DNA of 64,000 bases from Actinernus sp. WN-2022 (GCA_030867875.1 JAOWCC010001751.1:26466369-26530368); one strand, 5' to 3'; counted from the first letter of the stretch, positions 32,817-44,145 are shown. Numbers and translations: made by a program. The notes: generated from the letters alone by a model not told the origin.

Positions 32817-35800
32817 TTATTGTAAAATTATTATTTCTTCTCTTCTTTTGAAACAGTCATAAACGTATTTAGCTGATACTTTTTGTAGTGTTTTTGGTGG
32901 GTTGATTATTGTGAAAAATAGTTTTTTGTCCATCATAGTCTCAGGGCATTTTTTGGTCTGTCTTATTGTTATAACTAAGGATTCTCTTAATTCGTTATAC
33001 ATTGGGCATTTTATCAGGAAGTGCATTTCGTCTTCGATATCGTTTTGACATTTCAAGCAAGTTCGTTCTTCCGGGTTTTTGTATGGTCTTGCATATCTGC
33101 CCTTTTCTATTGCCAATTTGTGATTGCTAATTCTTAGTCTAGTTAGGGCAGTTCTATGTTTCAGATTTTTTACTTCTGTGAGATAATTCTCATAGGTATA
33201 AGTTGTCTTAAATAAACGGTATGTTCTTAATTTGTTCTTCTGTTGGGGTCTTTTTCTATCGTCATTATGTACTCCGCTTATCCATTGTTGGAATTCATTA
33301 TCTTTTAGTCTCTGTTTGACATGCTTGAGCCATATTTTTTGTTGATTAATATTGTCTTGGTCGTACCAAATGTTTCCGAAGCCACAACGAAATACTATTT
33401 CTTTGATTTTCTTGCTCCAGAATTCTTTGTTACTTTCATTTTTGGTCTCATGGTATATACAGTAAGATAGTTTTGGGGCGTTGTCTGAATCGATAAGCTT
33501 GAACCAGAATTTTATACATCTATACTTTGCATCCATACTTAGGGGGAATCGGCCTAGCTCTGCACGGCACGCGTTATTGCTTGCGTATTTTCCGACCCCA
33601 AGTAACATTTTACAAAATTTTATATGGACTGCTTCTATAATGTCTCTGTTTGATGCTGATGATTGATCTGCACCCCATACTTCGCTTCCATAAAGGATTA
33701 TCGGTTTTACTAATGTGTCGAAAAGCGACATAGTTAATGTGATATTTGTTCTGAAGAAGCGTCCCATTTCCGTTCTAAGTTTGTAAAGTGCTTTCAGAGC
33801 AGTCTTTCTTAGCTCTTCTTTGGCTAAGCTGAAGCTACCATAGGTGCTAAGGTGAAGACCGAGATATTTATAAGTTTTTGCGTTTTCTAATTTCTTATTT
33901 TTATAGTAAAAACAGTAGTTGTTCATTGTTCTGCCATTATTGTTAAAAATAAGCACTTTGGTTTTATCATAATTCACATCTAATTCAAATTCATTACAGA
34001 AGCTTTCCAGTTTGTTTAAGTAATTTTGTAGACCACTTGCATTTTTTGACATAATAACTAAATCGTCTGCATATAATAAGCAACTTAGTGGTTCATTACC
34101 GGCCGTGATGTCGTCATTGTTGACGTCATTTAATGTCTCGGGGAGGTCATGTAAATAGAGATTGAACAAGGTGGGAGATAACATGCATCCTTGTTTGACG
34201 CCTATGTTGCATCTAAAAACAGGGGTTACCTTATTGTCCAGTTTAACTGCAGAAGAGTCATGAGAGTACATTGATTTTATAATAGAGTAAAAGCGTCCGT
34301 TAACTCCAGTTTTCTTTAGTTTTTCAAATATTTTTTCTCTTGAGATACTATCAAACGCTTTTTAAAAAATCTATAAAACATGTGAAAAGTAGGTTATTCT
34401 TCTTTTTAGGTTTACTTTTCACGTATTTATCGATTATTGTTTTCAAAATAAAAATATTGTCAGTCGTACTTATACGTTTCCTAAAGCCGCCTTGTTCGCG
34501 TTTTAGGATTCCTTTCTCTGTAAGGTAGTCATATAACCGTCCGTTTAAAATGGATGTAAATAATTTGCCTAAAGATGACAGCAGCGTAATTCCTCTGTAA
34601 TTATCCATTTCATATTTATCTCCTTTTTTGTGTATGGGTACTATGAGTCCCAGGCTCCATTTCTTCGGGTATTTTCCAGAATTGAGTATTGCATTGAATA
34701 ATATTTTCAGCGGTTTCTTTAATTGTTCTTTTCCATATATCAATATCTCGTTTAGTATGTTATCATTTCCCGGGGCTTTTTTATGTTTTAATCGGTTAAT
34801 TGCATCGATTATCTCTTCATCGCTTATTTCATTATCTAGTGGTCCGATAACATTTTCATTTTCATTTTCATTTTCTTGACTCTCCGTTATAGTTGTCGAT
34901 CCTTGCTCGTTCGTATCTCTATTCTCGTTTTGTTTTTTGAAGTGATCGAAACATTCCTTAATGCTAATTGATCTAGTTGCATTTTTCTTTTTCGATAAGT
35001 TAAAGAGAGTTTTCAGTTGTTTCCAAGTATCTCGGGGTTTGGTTAGATCTATGTTTTCTAGTTTATTTTTCTAGTAATATTTTTTCTTCCTCCTGCATAA
35101 TTTTCTGAAGGTTTTTTTCTTTGTTTGTAGGTTCTCTCTTAATTGACAATTTTGTGGTTCACGACAGATCTGCTTTCCCAGAGATTCTAAGTTTTGTATT
35201 TCTGTTTGACATTCTAAATCGAACCACTTTTGATTTTCATTATGATTTTTCTTTTCTTCTGGGTTGCCCTTTTGATAATGTAATTCTGCTTGTTCGCTGA
35301 TGTCCATAAGCACGTTAGTAAAATCATCTACCAGTTTTTCTGGGTCTACTATTTCGTTGTAATTTTCTAATATTTCATCAAATTTTTCTTTTGTGTTCTG
35401 ACACTCTAAAAGTGCTGGTATTTTAGTTTTGGCTTCCTCTTTCCAGATTATGTTTTTGTGTCTTTTTGCCTCAAAGCAGTCGTCCGTGTTTTGACCTTCC
35501 TTAGGAATTTTGTTAATTTTGATTCCATACGATATTTGGCAATGATCGGACATATGTGGTTTTAAAGGATGTATTTTGAGGTATTGGACAATATTTAGTA
35601 GGTTGGATTGGCCAATTACATAATCCACAACACTACTTCCATTATATGTGAAACATGTTTTTTTGCCCGAATGATCTCCCATGACTCTGCCATTAAATAT
35701 TCTTAGATTATGTGCTGTACAGAGTTCGACTAATAGTTTCCCTCGTTTGTTTACTGTGTTTTTATCCTCAGATTGTCGCTTATATGGCATATCTGACTGA

Positions 35801-36313
35801 TAGTCGTCAGGTAGATCTAAGAATTTTCCGTCATCATTCAAAATAAATTCTTGTAGTTCTCCCGTGCGAGCATTAAAATCTCCTTGTATGACAATGTCGC
35901 CTTTAAGTGAGAAATCAAAAATTTCGTTGTCTAGCTCATTTATAAAGTCTTCATCATTAGCTTGCTCATAGTTAGTTGGACTAAGATATGTTGTTCCAAT
36001 GTAAATATCATTTTGAATTGAAAAATATTTTTTGTCTATCTTGCACCAGATTACGTTTTTGCATGCTGTTGGAATGTACGCAACTCCTTGACATATTCGT
36101 TTGTTTATATAAACGGCAAGACCGCCAGCGTTTCTATTTCCAGTTTTTTCGCGGCATTTAATAAAGTGCTTGAATGTGTTAATTGAGAGTCTCAACTATA
36201 CCAATAATATCATGTCGTTCGAAGAAATTTGTATTTTGCTTAATTTTGTTGCCAAGTTCTTTGCTTTGAAATCCGTGAATATTCCAGACGCCAATACGTA
36301 GAGACTCTGGCAT
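32817..36313 (-). pseudogene. LINE ORF2: endonuclease-reverse transcriptase, inactivated
   Basis: ORF2 would make a protein of about 1,165 residues that nicks the target and copies the LINE RNA into it (target-primed reverse transcription). The start is the ATG at 36313, because MPESLRIGVWNIHG gives the first endonuclease motif (WNIHG, 36286-36272). The APE-type endonuclease continues with GGLAVYI, GDFN (residues 105-108 of the second segment), DYVIG and SDH (216-218). The RT has PIHKKGDKYEMDNYRGITLL, EQGGFRK, QGCMLSPTLFN and the catalytic YADD (residues 67-70 of the last segment). A C-terminal CX2CX8HX4C motif (residues 405-422 of the last segment) is a zinc-binding type seen in many LINEs. 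Breaks: a frameshift near 36190, an in-frame TAG at 35071-35073, and a one-base insertion near 34357-34364 inside the RT. The clade is not resolved. Confidence 0.92.
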
Positions 36314-36333
36314 TTGGAATGCGTGCGATTGCT

Positions 36334-38431
36334 TTATAAACGTGAAGGACAGAAATTTTCGTTTTCCTTTAACCAGTTCGCAAGAACATTCATAGCATGT
36401 CCGATGGAAATTTGAGGTTGACTGTTATTATACTGGTTGTGTTTAATTTGATCATTACGATTTCTATAGTTCCTGTATCTCTTATCTAAAGGGTTTCTAT
36501 AACCTAAAGATCGTTCATCTTGGTTCTCGTTGTGATCCTCCCATCTGCGTTGTATTTCGCCAACTCTTTGTTGGTTTTGTTCACCCTGGTAGCGTTGGTT
36601 CTCGTTGTGATCCTCCCATCTGCGTTGTGTTTCGCCAACTCTTTGTTGGTTTTGTTCACCTTGGTAGCGTTGGTTCTCGTTGTGATCCTCCCATCTGCGT
36701 TGTATTTCGCCAACTCTTTGTTGGTTTTGACTCCTTGAGGTATGATCGTTGTTGGTCGTTCTGGGGTATGCACGTATGCCGTCTCTCGTTTGCGGGGGTT
36801 GTCGCAATCCCATTGTTGTTTTTAGGTTGCTTACCAGTTTCTTGGTGCCTATTTTATTGTTCAAGTGTAGTTCGTCATAGAATACGTCATTGTTTGTGGT
36901 TCCATCATGATTTAAAGTGACAGAACTGTTGTCCACAAAGGCAACATCTTTAAGTGGTGTACACATTTTCAGTAGCTCGTCATTAATTTATCTCGTTATG
37001 TAATTTTTTCTTTGATCTCGTGCGTGATAAATTATTCCTGAAACTGTTATGTTTGCTCTTGGCCATTTCCCCCGGATTATATTTATTATGTTATTTATGC
37101 ATTGACAGATTTCTTCTACTGGCTTCTTGTAGATATCGTTTGTTCCCGTGTGGACAAGGACATGTTCATATCGTAGTTGATCGTCCATTATTCTTAAATG
37201 GTTAAGGAGTTCATCGGTTCCTCCGGGGATATATTGTTTGTTGACATATTCCTTGGGAGCAAATTTTCGTTGGATGACTCCATTCAACATCGAATCGGCT
37301 AATATTAGGATCGGACCCTGTTCCGTTCTCAATTCCGTACGAATTCCATTTCTCATATCTGTGGGTGGATTTCTGTTCTGCTCTAAATACTGACTCGTTC
37401 TTCGGTTTGGTTGTTATTGCTGCGTATGGATTTCTGGATTTTCCGGCTGTCGATTCTGCCTGGGTTGTGAATTATGCTCTGTCGTCGGTTGGAATGTGTC
37501 GTCTTGATTTCTTCGTGATCCCTGGATTTCGTCTAGCACTATAAAGGGATTCGATGCATCAACGCTGTATACTGTGCTCATGTAGTCGTCACTGGTTTCG
37601 TCGTCCGCTATCGAGGGTGTTACGCCCGAGTTATCTCTCTGCTCAGAAGATGTTCCGTTTTCAGCTTCTTTGTTGTTTTCGGATTCATCAAATGAATCAC
37701 CGCCCAACATTGGTTCTATCTGGGTAGTAGCAGGCGAAATTGGAACTACATTATTCCCATTGTGAATCTGTTTCTTCAACTGTTTCAGTTCGCCCTTTAG
37801 CAGAGATCGAATTCAAATTAGTAAGGTTACCGACAACCTTTTTATGCTTTAGCTCCAGTTCATCTTTTAGTCGCTCTATTTGGCTATGCATTTCAATTTT
37901 CATTTCTTTTAGAGCATTTTTCAGTTGGCATTCAACGTCTTTAATCTCGATAGAATGCTCGTTGATTTCGATGCTTAGAGACGTGGCCATGCTCTCAATT
38001 TTTCCATTGAACTCTGTCTGAGTAGTTTTGAAGTCCACAAATTCTTCATAATGAGGATCATGACCTAACTGACCAGTACCGTCGGCGCCATTTCGCTCCG
38101 TTGACAAGTGGGGTTCTTTTGCGGTGTCATTAGTTCTACCTTCGCCAACTTCTTCATCATCTTTAGCGGTGTCTTTAGCGGTATCATTAGTTCTACCCTC
38201 TCCGACTTCTTCATCGTTTTGAACAGGATCGAGATTGTCCTCAGTCGTAGCTCTGTTCAAGTTTCGATCTTTGAGTTTGGCTTCCAATGCTGCTAGTGCT
38301 TCTTGTTTGGAGCCGTAACGCTTGCAGCGGCCGCCTGGTTTTCCAGTGATATATTTCTGACATTCGCTGTAGTCTCCTATCGTCAATCCAGCTTCAACCT
38401 CAGTTTCCCATACATAAAATCTTGAACCCAT
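36334..38431 (-). pseudogene. LINE ORF1: RNase H1-N-like + coiled coil + SGNH domain, inactivated
   Basis: ORF1 would make about 699 residues. Residues 4-52 (FYVWETEVEAG..., YSECQKYITGKPGGRCKRYG, EALAAL) resemble the RNase H1 N-terminal / caulimovirus VI fold that binds RNA-DNA hybrids. Residues about 131-200 form a probable coiled coil (ORF1 trimer type). An acidic, Ser/Asn/Gln-rich linker follows. An SGNH-hydrolase-like domain has block I ILADSMLNG (near 37294), block III GTND (near 37140) and a DELH block (near 36870) with the usual Asp and His; CR1-type LINE ORF1 proteins carry such esterase domains. Three 25-residue repeats rich in Gln, Arg and Asn come next. Breaks: a frameshift near 37755-37779 and in-frame TAA stops at 37414-37416 and 36988-36990. 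The RNase H1-N assignment rests on motif resemblance only. Confidence 0.8.
36514..36729 (-). repeat. Coding tandem repeat in LINE ORF1, 75-bp period, three copies
   Basis: Three copies of a 25-residue unit (QNQQRVGEIQRRWEDHNENQ then RYQGE), nearly identical at DNA level, the last shortened. Arg/Gln/Asn-rich, so it may have bound RNA. The reading frame is kept through all copies. Confidence 0.9.
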
Positions 38432-38892
38432 GATGTTTTCTAATCATAATAGCACCTGTCCAATTGAACTGGCTAGGAACGATAAATCCGTCAGAGATAC
38501 AACCTGTACGCCATGAATATTCCACTCCCCCCCCCTACTGCTAAATAATGTACGGTCCCTAAGGGCTTGTGTGTATACTGAAAAATCAAGTTACTAACAT
38601 TTTAGGATTAGTATGTAATTAATAGGGGACTTTAATAATCTTTGTGTGTCTGTAACAAGCTAAAAATATTCAATACAAAGTTGGTAATCACTTTGTATTT
38701 TTTGTATTTGCATTCATGTAGACACTCATAGAATCTGTGAACAAATGCAGGTTTAGTAAATCTAAAAGTGGAAACAACAATATAGATGATATTGATAACT
38801 AATTTCTTAGTCTTGATTTGTCCAGAAACCCATATAGCTGCATATACTGTGCTGTCATTGGGGTATCATAACTTTATCTTTCAAACACACAG
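38432..38892. other. LINE 5' flank and transposon interior, no gene
   Basis: Contains the possible LINE 5' UTR up to the C9 run near 38527, then AT-rich transposon DNA. A pyrimidine-rich stretch before 38892 ends in CACACAG and could be a splice acceptor for the open stretch that follows. Confidence 0.45.
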
Positions 38893-39040
38893 AGTTATGG
38901 CATTGGATTTTGATGCAGATCAACCTCCAAAATTTCCCGATCTACACAAAATAATCTTTGAAAATGTGAAGGAGGTGATGAATGTCACCCTCTCTAAAGC
39001 AGACAATTGCCATTTATCTGCATATATACCACAGTGGTGA
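38893..39040 (+). other. Candidate terminal exon, unknown product
   Basis: Following a plausible splice acceptor (CACACAG ending at 38892), the plus strand encodes VMALDFDADQPPKFPDLHKI, then IIFENVKEVMNVTLSKADNC and HLSAYIPQW, and stops with TGA at 39038-39040. The acidic, non-repetitive composition looks coding. It could be the last exon of the transposon's own gene or of a captured host gene. The family is not recognised. Confidence 0.35.
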
Positions 39041-40311
39041 TTATTTATTGCCCATTTCTTGGCAAAGTCCATACTTCCTCTTCCCACACTTAACCGCTTG
39101 AAGAAAACAATGTACACCCTTTTCCTGAAACAAATAGAAGTTATCAAAGGTACAAAAAAAGGAAAGCAACCTAAAATATGACACTGGAGGTATAGTGTTC
39201 AATTTAATTAAACTACCACTGTCCAATATTTGTGCACCTTTTACATTGTAGGGGAAGGGGGTGGCTATTAAAAAGTCCTGTGGGAAAGGGTAAAATGCTG
39301 AAAAGAGAAAGTGGATGCACATTAAAAACAATTCTGCATACTCCTAGTAACTGCAAATGACAATTTGTACAACATAAATATCCCCCTAGCCATTTCCTAT
39401 ATAATGAACAGTTTGCACTCAAATAATTTGCTTTTTTTTTTTTTTCAAAGGATGCATTTCTTTTGCCATGCAGCTAATGGAAATAAATAATATTGCAGCA
39501 ATCCTATTGGGTAAACTATACTGGAATAATGATGTAATTTGCTATAAAAAAAACAATTTTAAAGGATGCATTCCTTTTGCCATGAAGCTATGGAAATAAA
39601 TATATTGCAGCAACCTCTTGGGTAAACTGTACTGGAATAATGATGTAATGAACGATAGGGAAAATATGTGCTCATTGTCCCAACAACATCAACCTGAGCA
39701 CTTTATGCCATTATGGACAACTTGTACGTCATGTTCGAACCGCCAATTCCCAATAAACGAATTTTCTATTAGGGACAACGTAAAAATGGACAGATTGTGC
39801 TAAAACTAGTTGCCTTATTTTAGCTTACCTTATTTTTTAGCTTTGCTTCTGTCATATAAAGCTCAAAAGTTTTGATGCATTTGGCCTTGTTCTCGCGTAA
39901 ACTTTATATACATGCAAGTACCCCTTCCTCCATTCGTGGCACATTGACTTTGGTACTGCACTTGGCTTTGTTATTATGGTTCTTGGGTAGTAAAAGGAAA
40001 AGATAAACACCGACAGTGACCATTACGAATCAAGAGGATGAGTAAATTAAACTTTCGTTTTCTCCGGCCTGATTCTCACAAATGTTTACTTCGCCTGCAA
40101 CAATGGAGCCGTAAGCACTCTAACTACGTTGTTAATCTTCTACCAACACCACACGATTGATAACGAAGAGTTGATTTATACTAGTTTCCGTGTTTTGCTA
40201 ACATGCAAACAAATGACAAAGGTGTTTAACAGAAGGCTATGTTCTAGAATCGCACCAGAGGCGGAAACAATAGAAGCCTCGGTTTCATGAAAATCAAAAC
40301 AAAAACAGAGG
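39041..40311. other. Right interior of the transposon, no clear gene
   Basis: AT-rich, with a local duplication (GGATGCATTTCTTTTGCCATG near 39450 recurs near 39563, each followed by a TGTAATTTGC- or GTAATGAAC-type segment). Small frames on both strands have no recognised domain. Confidence 0.5.
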
Positions 40312-40342
40312 CGCGCAAAGCACCAAGGTCCGTACTGGGCCT
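40312..40342 (-). repeat. Right terminal inverted repeat of the DNA transposon
   Basis: Ends GTCCGTACTGGGCCT and is followed by the second TTAA (40343-40346), which continues into the tRNA 3' part. Confidence 0.92.
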
Positions 40343-40346
40343 TTAA

Positions 40347-40406
40347 GGCGTTGGACTGCTAATCCAATGTGCTCTGCACGCGTGGGTTCGAATTCCATCC
40401 TCGTCG
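40347..40406 (+). pseudogene. Split tRNA-Ser(GCT), 3' part
   Basis: The 60-nt remainder with GCT anticodon; 22 + 60 gives the consensus 82 nt. T stem has ATTCCAT. Confidence 0.92.
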
Positions 40407-40687
40407 AACGTTTGGTTTTATTGCGCATTACGAATGCGAGGATATTTTGGTTCATTATTTCAAGAATTGAAAAACAAATTCACTCGGATAATGAGCGGCG
40501 ATTGTGCCGTAAGTTTGAGAAAAGGTCGCGTATGTCCTACCGGGGAAATAAACCTAGCGCACATCTGTTTTACTAACTTTCATTTTATGTTTACAGCGTT
40601 TTTGTTAAATTAAAAGAGAGGTTTTTTTATTGATTAGCGTATAGCTATGATGACTATGAAAATAGTACTTTATATTCTCATATAAAT

Positions 40688-40769
40688 GACGAGGTGGCCG
40701 AGTGGTTAAGGCGTTGGACTGCTAATCCAATGTGCTCTGCACGCGTGGGTTCGAATCCCATCCTCGACG
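40688..40769 (+). tRNA. tRNA-Ser(GCT)
   Basis: Acceptor 3' strand CCTCGAC gives one mismatch; otherwise consensus. Confidence 0.8.
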
Positions 40770-41050
40770 AATGTTTGGTTTTATTGCGCAATACGACTGC
40801 GAAGATATTTTGGTTCATTATTTCAAGAATTGAATTATGTTATCGCTCGGATAATGAGCGGGGATTGTGCCGTAGATTTGATAAAAGGTTGTGCATGTTC
40901 TACCCGGGAAATCAAGGTAGCGCGCATCTGTTTTAGTAACTTTCATTCAATGTTCACAGCCTTTTTGTGCGATTAAAAGAGAGTTTTGTTTATTGATTAG
41001 CGTATACCTATGATGATTATGAAAATAGTACTTTATATTCTCACATAAAT

Positions 41051-41132
41051 GACGAGGTGGCCGAGTGTTTAAGGCGTTGGACTGCTAATCCAATGTGCTC
41101 TGCACGCGTATGTTCGAATTCCATCCTCGTCG
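41051..41132 (+). tRNA. tRNA-Ser(GCT), diverged
   Basis: D loop GTGTTTAAGG loses one conserved G; T stem GTATG/TCCAT is weak. Confidence 0.5.
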
Positions 41133-41333
41133 AATGTTTGGTTTTATTGCGCATTACGACTGCGAAGATATTTCGGTTCATTATTTCAAGAATTGATTTT
41201 TTGTGCGCGGTGCCCAATGAGTGGTGCCGTGGGTGCCAGAAGCTCAATGTTCTCTATTCGTGAAAGATAAGGCGGAAAGCTAATGGCCACTCCTATGCGG
41301 CCTTTATTACAACAAACAAGCTTCTGGTGAGAG

Positions 41334-41414
41334 GCTTTGGAGTGAAGTGGTTAAGGCGTTGGACTGTTAATCCAATGTGTTCTGCACGCGTCGGTTCGAA
41401 TCCCATCCTCGTCG
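41334..41414 (+). pseudogene. tRNA-Ser-like pseudogene, GTT class
   Basis: GTT anticodon; T stem GTCGG. Confidence 0.88.
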
Positions 41415-41695
41415 AACGTTTGGTTTTATTGCGCATTACGACTGCGAATATATTTTGGTTCATTATTTCAAGAATTGAATTATGTTTTCGCTCCGATAAT
41501 GAGCGGGGATTGTGCCGTAGATTTGATAAAAGGTTGTGCATGTTCTACCTGGGAAATCAAGGTAGCGCGTATCTGTTTTAGTAACTTTCATTCAATGTTC
41601 ACAGCGTTTTTGTTCGATTAAAAGAGAGTTTTGTTTATTGATTAGCGTATACCTATGATGATTATGAAAATAGTACTTCATATTCTCACATAAAT

Positions 41696-41777
41696 GACGA
41701 GGTGGCCGAGTGGTTAACGCGTTGGACTGCTAATCCAATGTGTTCTGCACGCGTGGGTTCGAATCCCATCCTTGTCG
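41696..41777 (+). tRNA. tRNA-Ser(GCT)
   Basis: TTAACGCG in the D arm, GTGTTC variable arm, CCTTGTC acceptor (U-G pair). Confidence 0.75.
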
Positions 41778-42058
41778 AACGTTTGGTTTTATTGCGCATT
41801 ACGAATGCGAAGATATTTTGGTTCATTATTTCAAGAATTGAAAAACAAATTCACTCGGATAATGAGCGGCGATTGTGCCGTAGATTTGAAAAAAGGTTGT
41901 GCATGTTCTACCCGGGAAATCAAGGTAGCGCGTATCTGTTTTAGTAACTTTCATTCAATGTTTACAGCGTTTTTGTTAAATTAAAAGAGAGGTTTTTTTA
42001 TTGAATAGCGTATAGCTATGATGATTATGAAAATAGTACTTGATATTCTCATATAAAT

Positions 42059-42140
42059 GACGAGGTGGCCGAGTGGTTAAAGCGTTGGACTGCTAATCCA
42101 ATGTGCTCTGCACGCGTGGGTTCGAATCCCATCCTCGTCG
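42059..42140 (+). tRNA. tRNA-Ser(GCT)
   Basis: Consensus except TTAAAGCG in the D arm. Confidence 0.88.
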
Positions 42141-42341
42141 AACGTTTGGTTTTATTGCGCATTACGACTGCGAAGATATTTCGGTTCATTATTTCAAGAA
42201 TTGATTTTTTATGCGCGGTGCCCAATGAGTGGTACCGTGGGTGCCAGAAGCTCAATGTTCTCTATTCGTGAAAGATAAGGCGGAAAGCTAATGGCCACTC
42301 CTATGCGGCCTTTATTAAGACAAACAAGCTTCTGGTGAGAG

Positions 42342-42422
42342 GCTTTGGAGTGAAGTGGTTAAGGCGTTGGACTGTTAATCCAATGTGTTCTCCACGCGTC
42401 GGTTCGAATCCCATCCTCGTCG
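42342..42422 (+). pseudogene. tRNA-Ser-like pseudogene, GTT class
   Basis: GTT anticodon; TCTCCACGCGTCGG variable/T region. Confidence 0.88.
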
Positions 42423-42703
42423 AACGTTTGGTTTTATTGCGCATTAGGAATGCGAATATATTTTGGTTCATTATTTCAAGAATTGAAAAACAAATTCACT
42501 CGGATAATGAGCGGCGATTGTGCCGTAAGTTTGAGAAAAGGTCGCGTATGTCCTACCGGGGAAATCAACCTAGCGCACATCTGTTTTAGTAACTTTCATT
42601 CAATGTTCACAGCGTTTTTGTTCGATTAAAAGAGAGTTTTGTTTATTGATTAGCGTATACCTATGATGATTATGAAAATAGTACTTTATATTCTCACACA
42701 AAT

Positions 42704-42785
42704 GACGAGGTGGCCGAGTTGTTAAGGCGTTAGACTGCTAATCCAATGTGCTCTGCACGCGTGGGTTCGAATCCCATCCTCGTCG
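42704..42785 (+). tRNA. tRNA-Ser(GCT), D-loop/anticodon-stem variant
   Basis: D loop GTTG loses one of the conserved GG pair and anticodon stem TTAGA/TCCAA has a mismatch; acceptor and T arm intact. Possibly a pseudogene. Confidence 0.55.
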
Positions 42786-43067
42786 AATGTTTGGTTTTAT
42801 TGCGCATTACGACTGCGAAGATATTTTGGTTCATTATTTCAAGAATTGAAAAACAAATTCACTCGGATAATGAGCGGAATTTGTGCCTTTAGTTTTTCGA
42901 AAAGGTCGCGTATGGCCTACCGGGGAAATAAACCTAGCGCGCATCTGTTTTAGTAACTTTCATTGAATGTTCACAGCGTTTTTGTGCGATTAGAAGAGAG
43001 TTTTGTTTATTGATTAGCGTATAGCTATGATGATTATGAAAATAGTACTTTATATTCTCACATAAAT

Positions 43068-43149
43068 GACGAGGTGGCCGAGTGGTTAAGGCGTTGGACT
43101 GCTAATCCGATGTGCTCTGCACGCGTGGGTTCGAATCCCATCCTCGTCG
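43068..43149 (+). tRNA. tRNA-Ser(GCT)
   Basis: Consensus with TCCGA stem (U-G pair). Confidence 0.9.
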
Positions 43150-43430
43150 AACGTTTGGTTTTATTGCGCATTACGAATGCGAAGATGTTTTAGTTTATTA
43201 TTTGAAGAATTGAGAAACAAATTCACTCGGATAATGAGCGGAGATTGTTCCGTAAGTTTGAGAAAAGGTCGCGTATGTCCTACCGGGGAAATAAACCTAG
43301 CGCACATCTGTTTTACTAACTTTCGTTTTATGTTTACAGCGTTTTTGTTAAATTAAAAGAGAGGTTTTTTTATTGATTAGCGTATAGCTATGATGATTAT
43401 GAAAATAGTACTTTATATTCTCATATAAAT

Positions 43431-43512
43431 GACGAGGTGGCCGAGTGGTTAAGGCGTTGGACTGCTAATCCAATGTGCTCTGCACGCGTGGGTTCGAATC
43501 CCATCCTTATCG
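43431..43512 (+). tRNA. tRNA-Ser(GCT), acceptor CCTTATC class
   Basis: Acceptor GACGAGG/CCTTATC: one C-A mismatch and one G-U pair. Confidence 0.7.
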
Positions 43513-43793
43513 AACGTTTGGTTTTATTGCGGATTACGAATGCGAATATATTGTGGTTCATTATTTCAAGAATTGAAAAAACAATTCACTCGGATAATGA
43601 GCGGAGATTGTGCCTTTAGTTTGAGAAAAGTTCGCGTATTTCCTACCGGGGAAATAAAGCTAGCGCACATCTGTTTTACTAACTTTCGTTTTATGTTGAC
43701 AGCGTTTTTGTTAAATTAAAAGAGAGGTTTTTTTATTGATTAGCGTATAGCTATGATGATTATGAAAATAGTACTTTATATTCTCATATAAAT

Positions 43794-43875
43794 GACGTGG
43801 TGGCCGAGTGGTTAAGGCGTTGGACTGCTGATCCAATGTGCTCTGCACGCGTGGGTTCGAATCCCATCCTCGTCG
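43794..43875 (+). tRNA. tRNA-Ser(GCT), G37 class
   Basis: Anticodon loop CTGCTGA (G37) and acceptor GACGTGG with one mismatch. Confidence 0.6.
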
Positions 43876-44145
43876 AATGTTTGGTTTTATTGCGCTTTAC
43901 GACTGCGAATATATTTTGGTTCATTATTTCAAGAATTGAATTATGTTATCGCTCGGATAATGAGCGGGGATTGTGCCGTAGATTTGATAAAAGGTTGTGC
44001 ATGTTCTACCCCCAGGATGTCAAGGTAGCGCGCATCTGTTTTACTAACTTTTATTTTATATTTACAGCGTTTTTCTTCCATTAAAAGAGACTTAGCGTAT
44101 ACCTATGATGATTATGAAAATAGTACTTTATATTCTCTCATAAAT

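Larger units (their letters stand above)
32619..38431 (-). mobile_element. Decayed non-LTR retrotransposon (LINE), two ORFs
   Basis: A minus-strand LINE with ORF1 (38431 to 36334), a 20-bp gap, ORF2 (36313 to 32817), a 3' UTR with an AATAAA signal and a 3' tail of about four TATCTG-type hexamers at 32619-32645. The hexamer tail in place of poly(A) resembles what CR1/L2-type LINEs show. The 5' end is not certain: a C9 run on the plus strand near 38527 (poly-G on the element strand) could mark it. No convincing target duplication was found. Three stops and three frameshifts make it inactive. It is nested in the TTAA transposon, so it inserted later or was carried along. Confidence 0.88.
29597..40342. 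mobile_element. 10.7-kb TTAA-flanked DNA transposon in a tRNA gene
   Basis: The left end 29597-29627 and right end 40312-40342 are inverted repeats of 31 bp with one mismatch, starting AGGCCCAGTACGG. TTAA is present on both sides (29593-29596 and 40343-40346). Joining the flanks through one TTAA restores an 82-nt tRNA-Ser. TTAA duplication is typical of piggyBac-like and Kolobok-like transposons; the termini do not decide between them and no transposase was recognised. About 5.8 kb of the length is a LINE nested inside, so the transposon itself is about 4.9 kb. Confidence 0.9.

Noticed and set aside
36520..36920. Plus-strand ORFs with hydrophobic repeats opposite LINE ORF1
   Set aside because: They are antisense readings of the three 75-bp coding repeats and the SGNH region.
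38431..38530. Target-site duplication of the LINE
   Set aside because: Compared the flanks at about 32600-32620 with 38440-38560; only short T/A-rich matches were found, none convincing.
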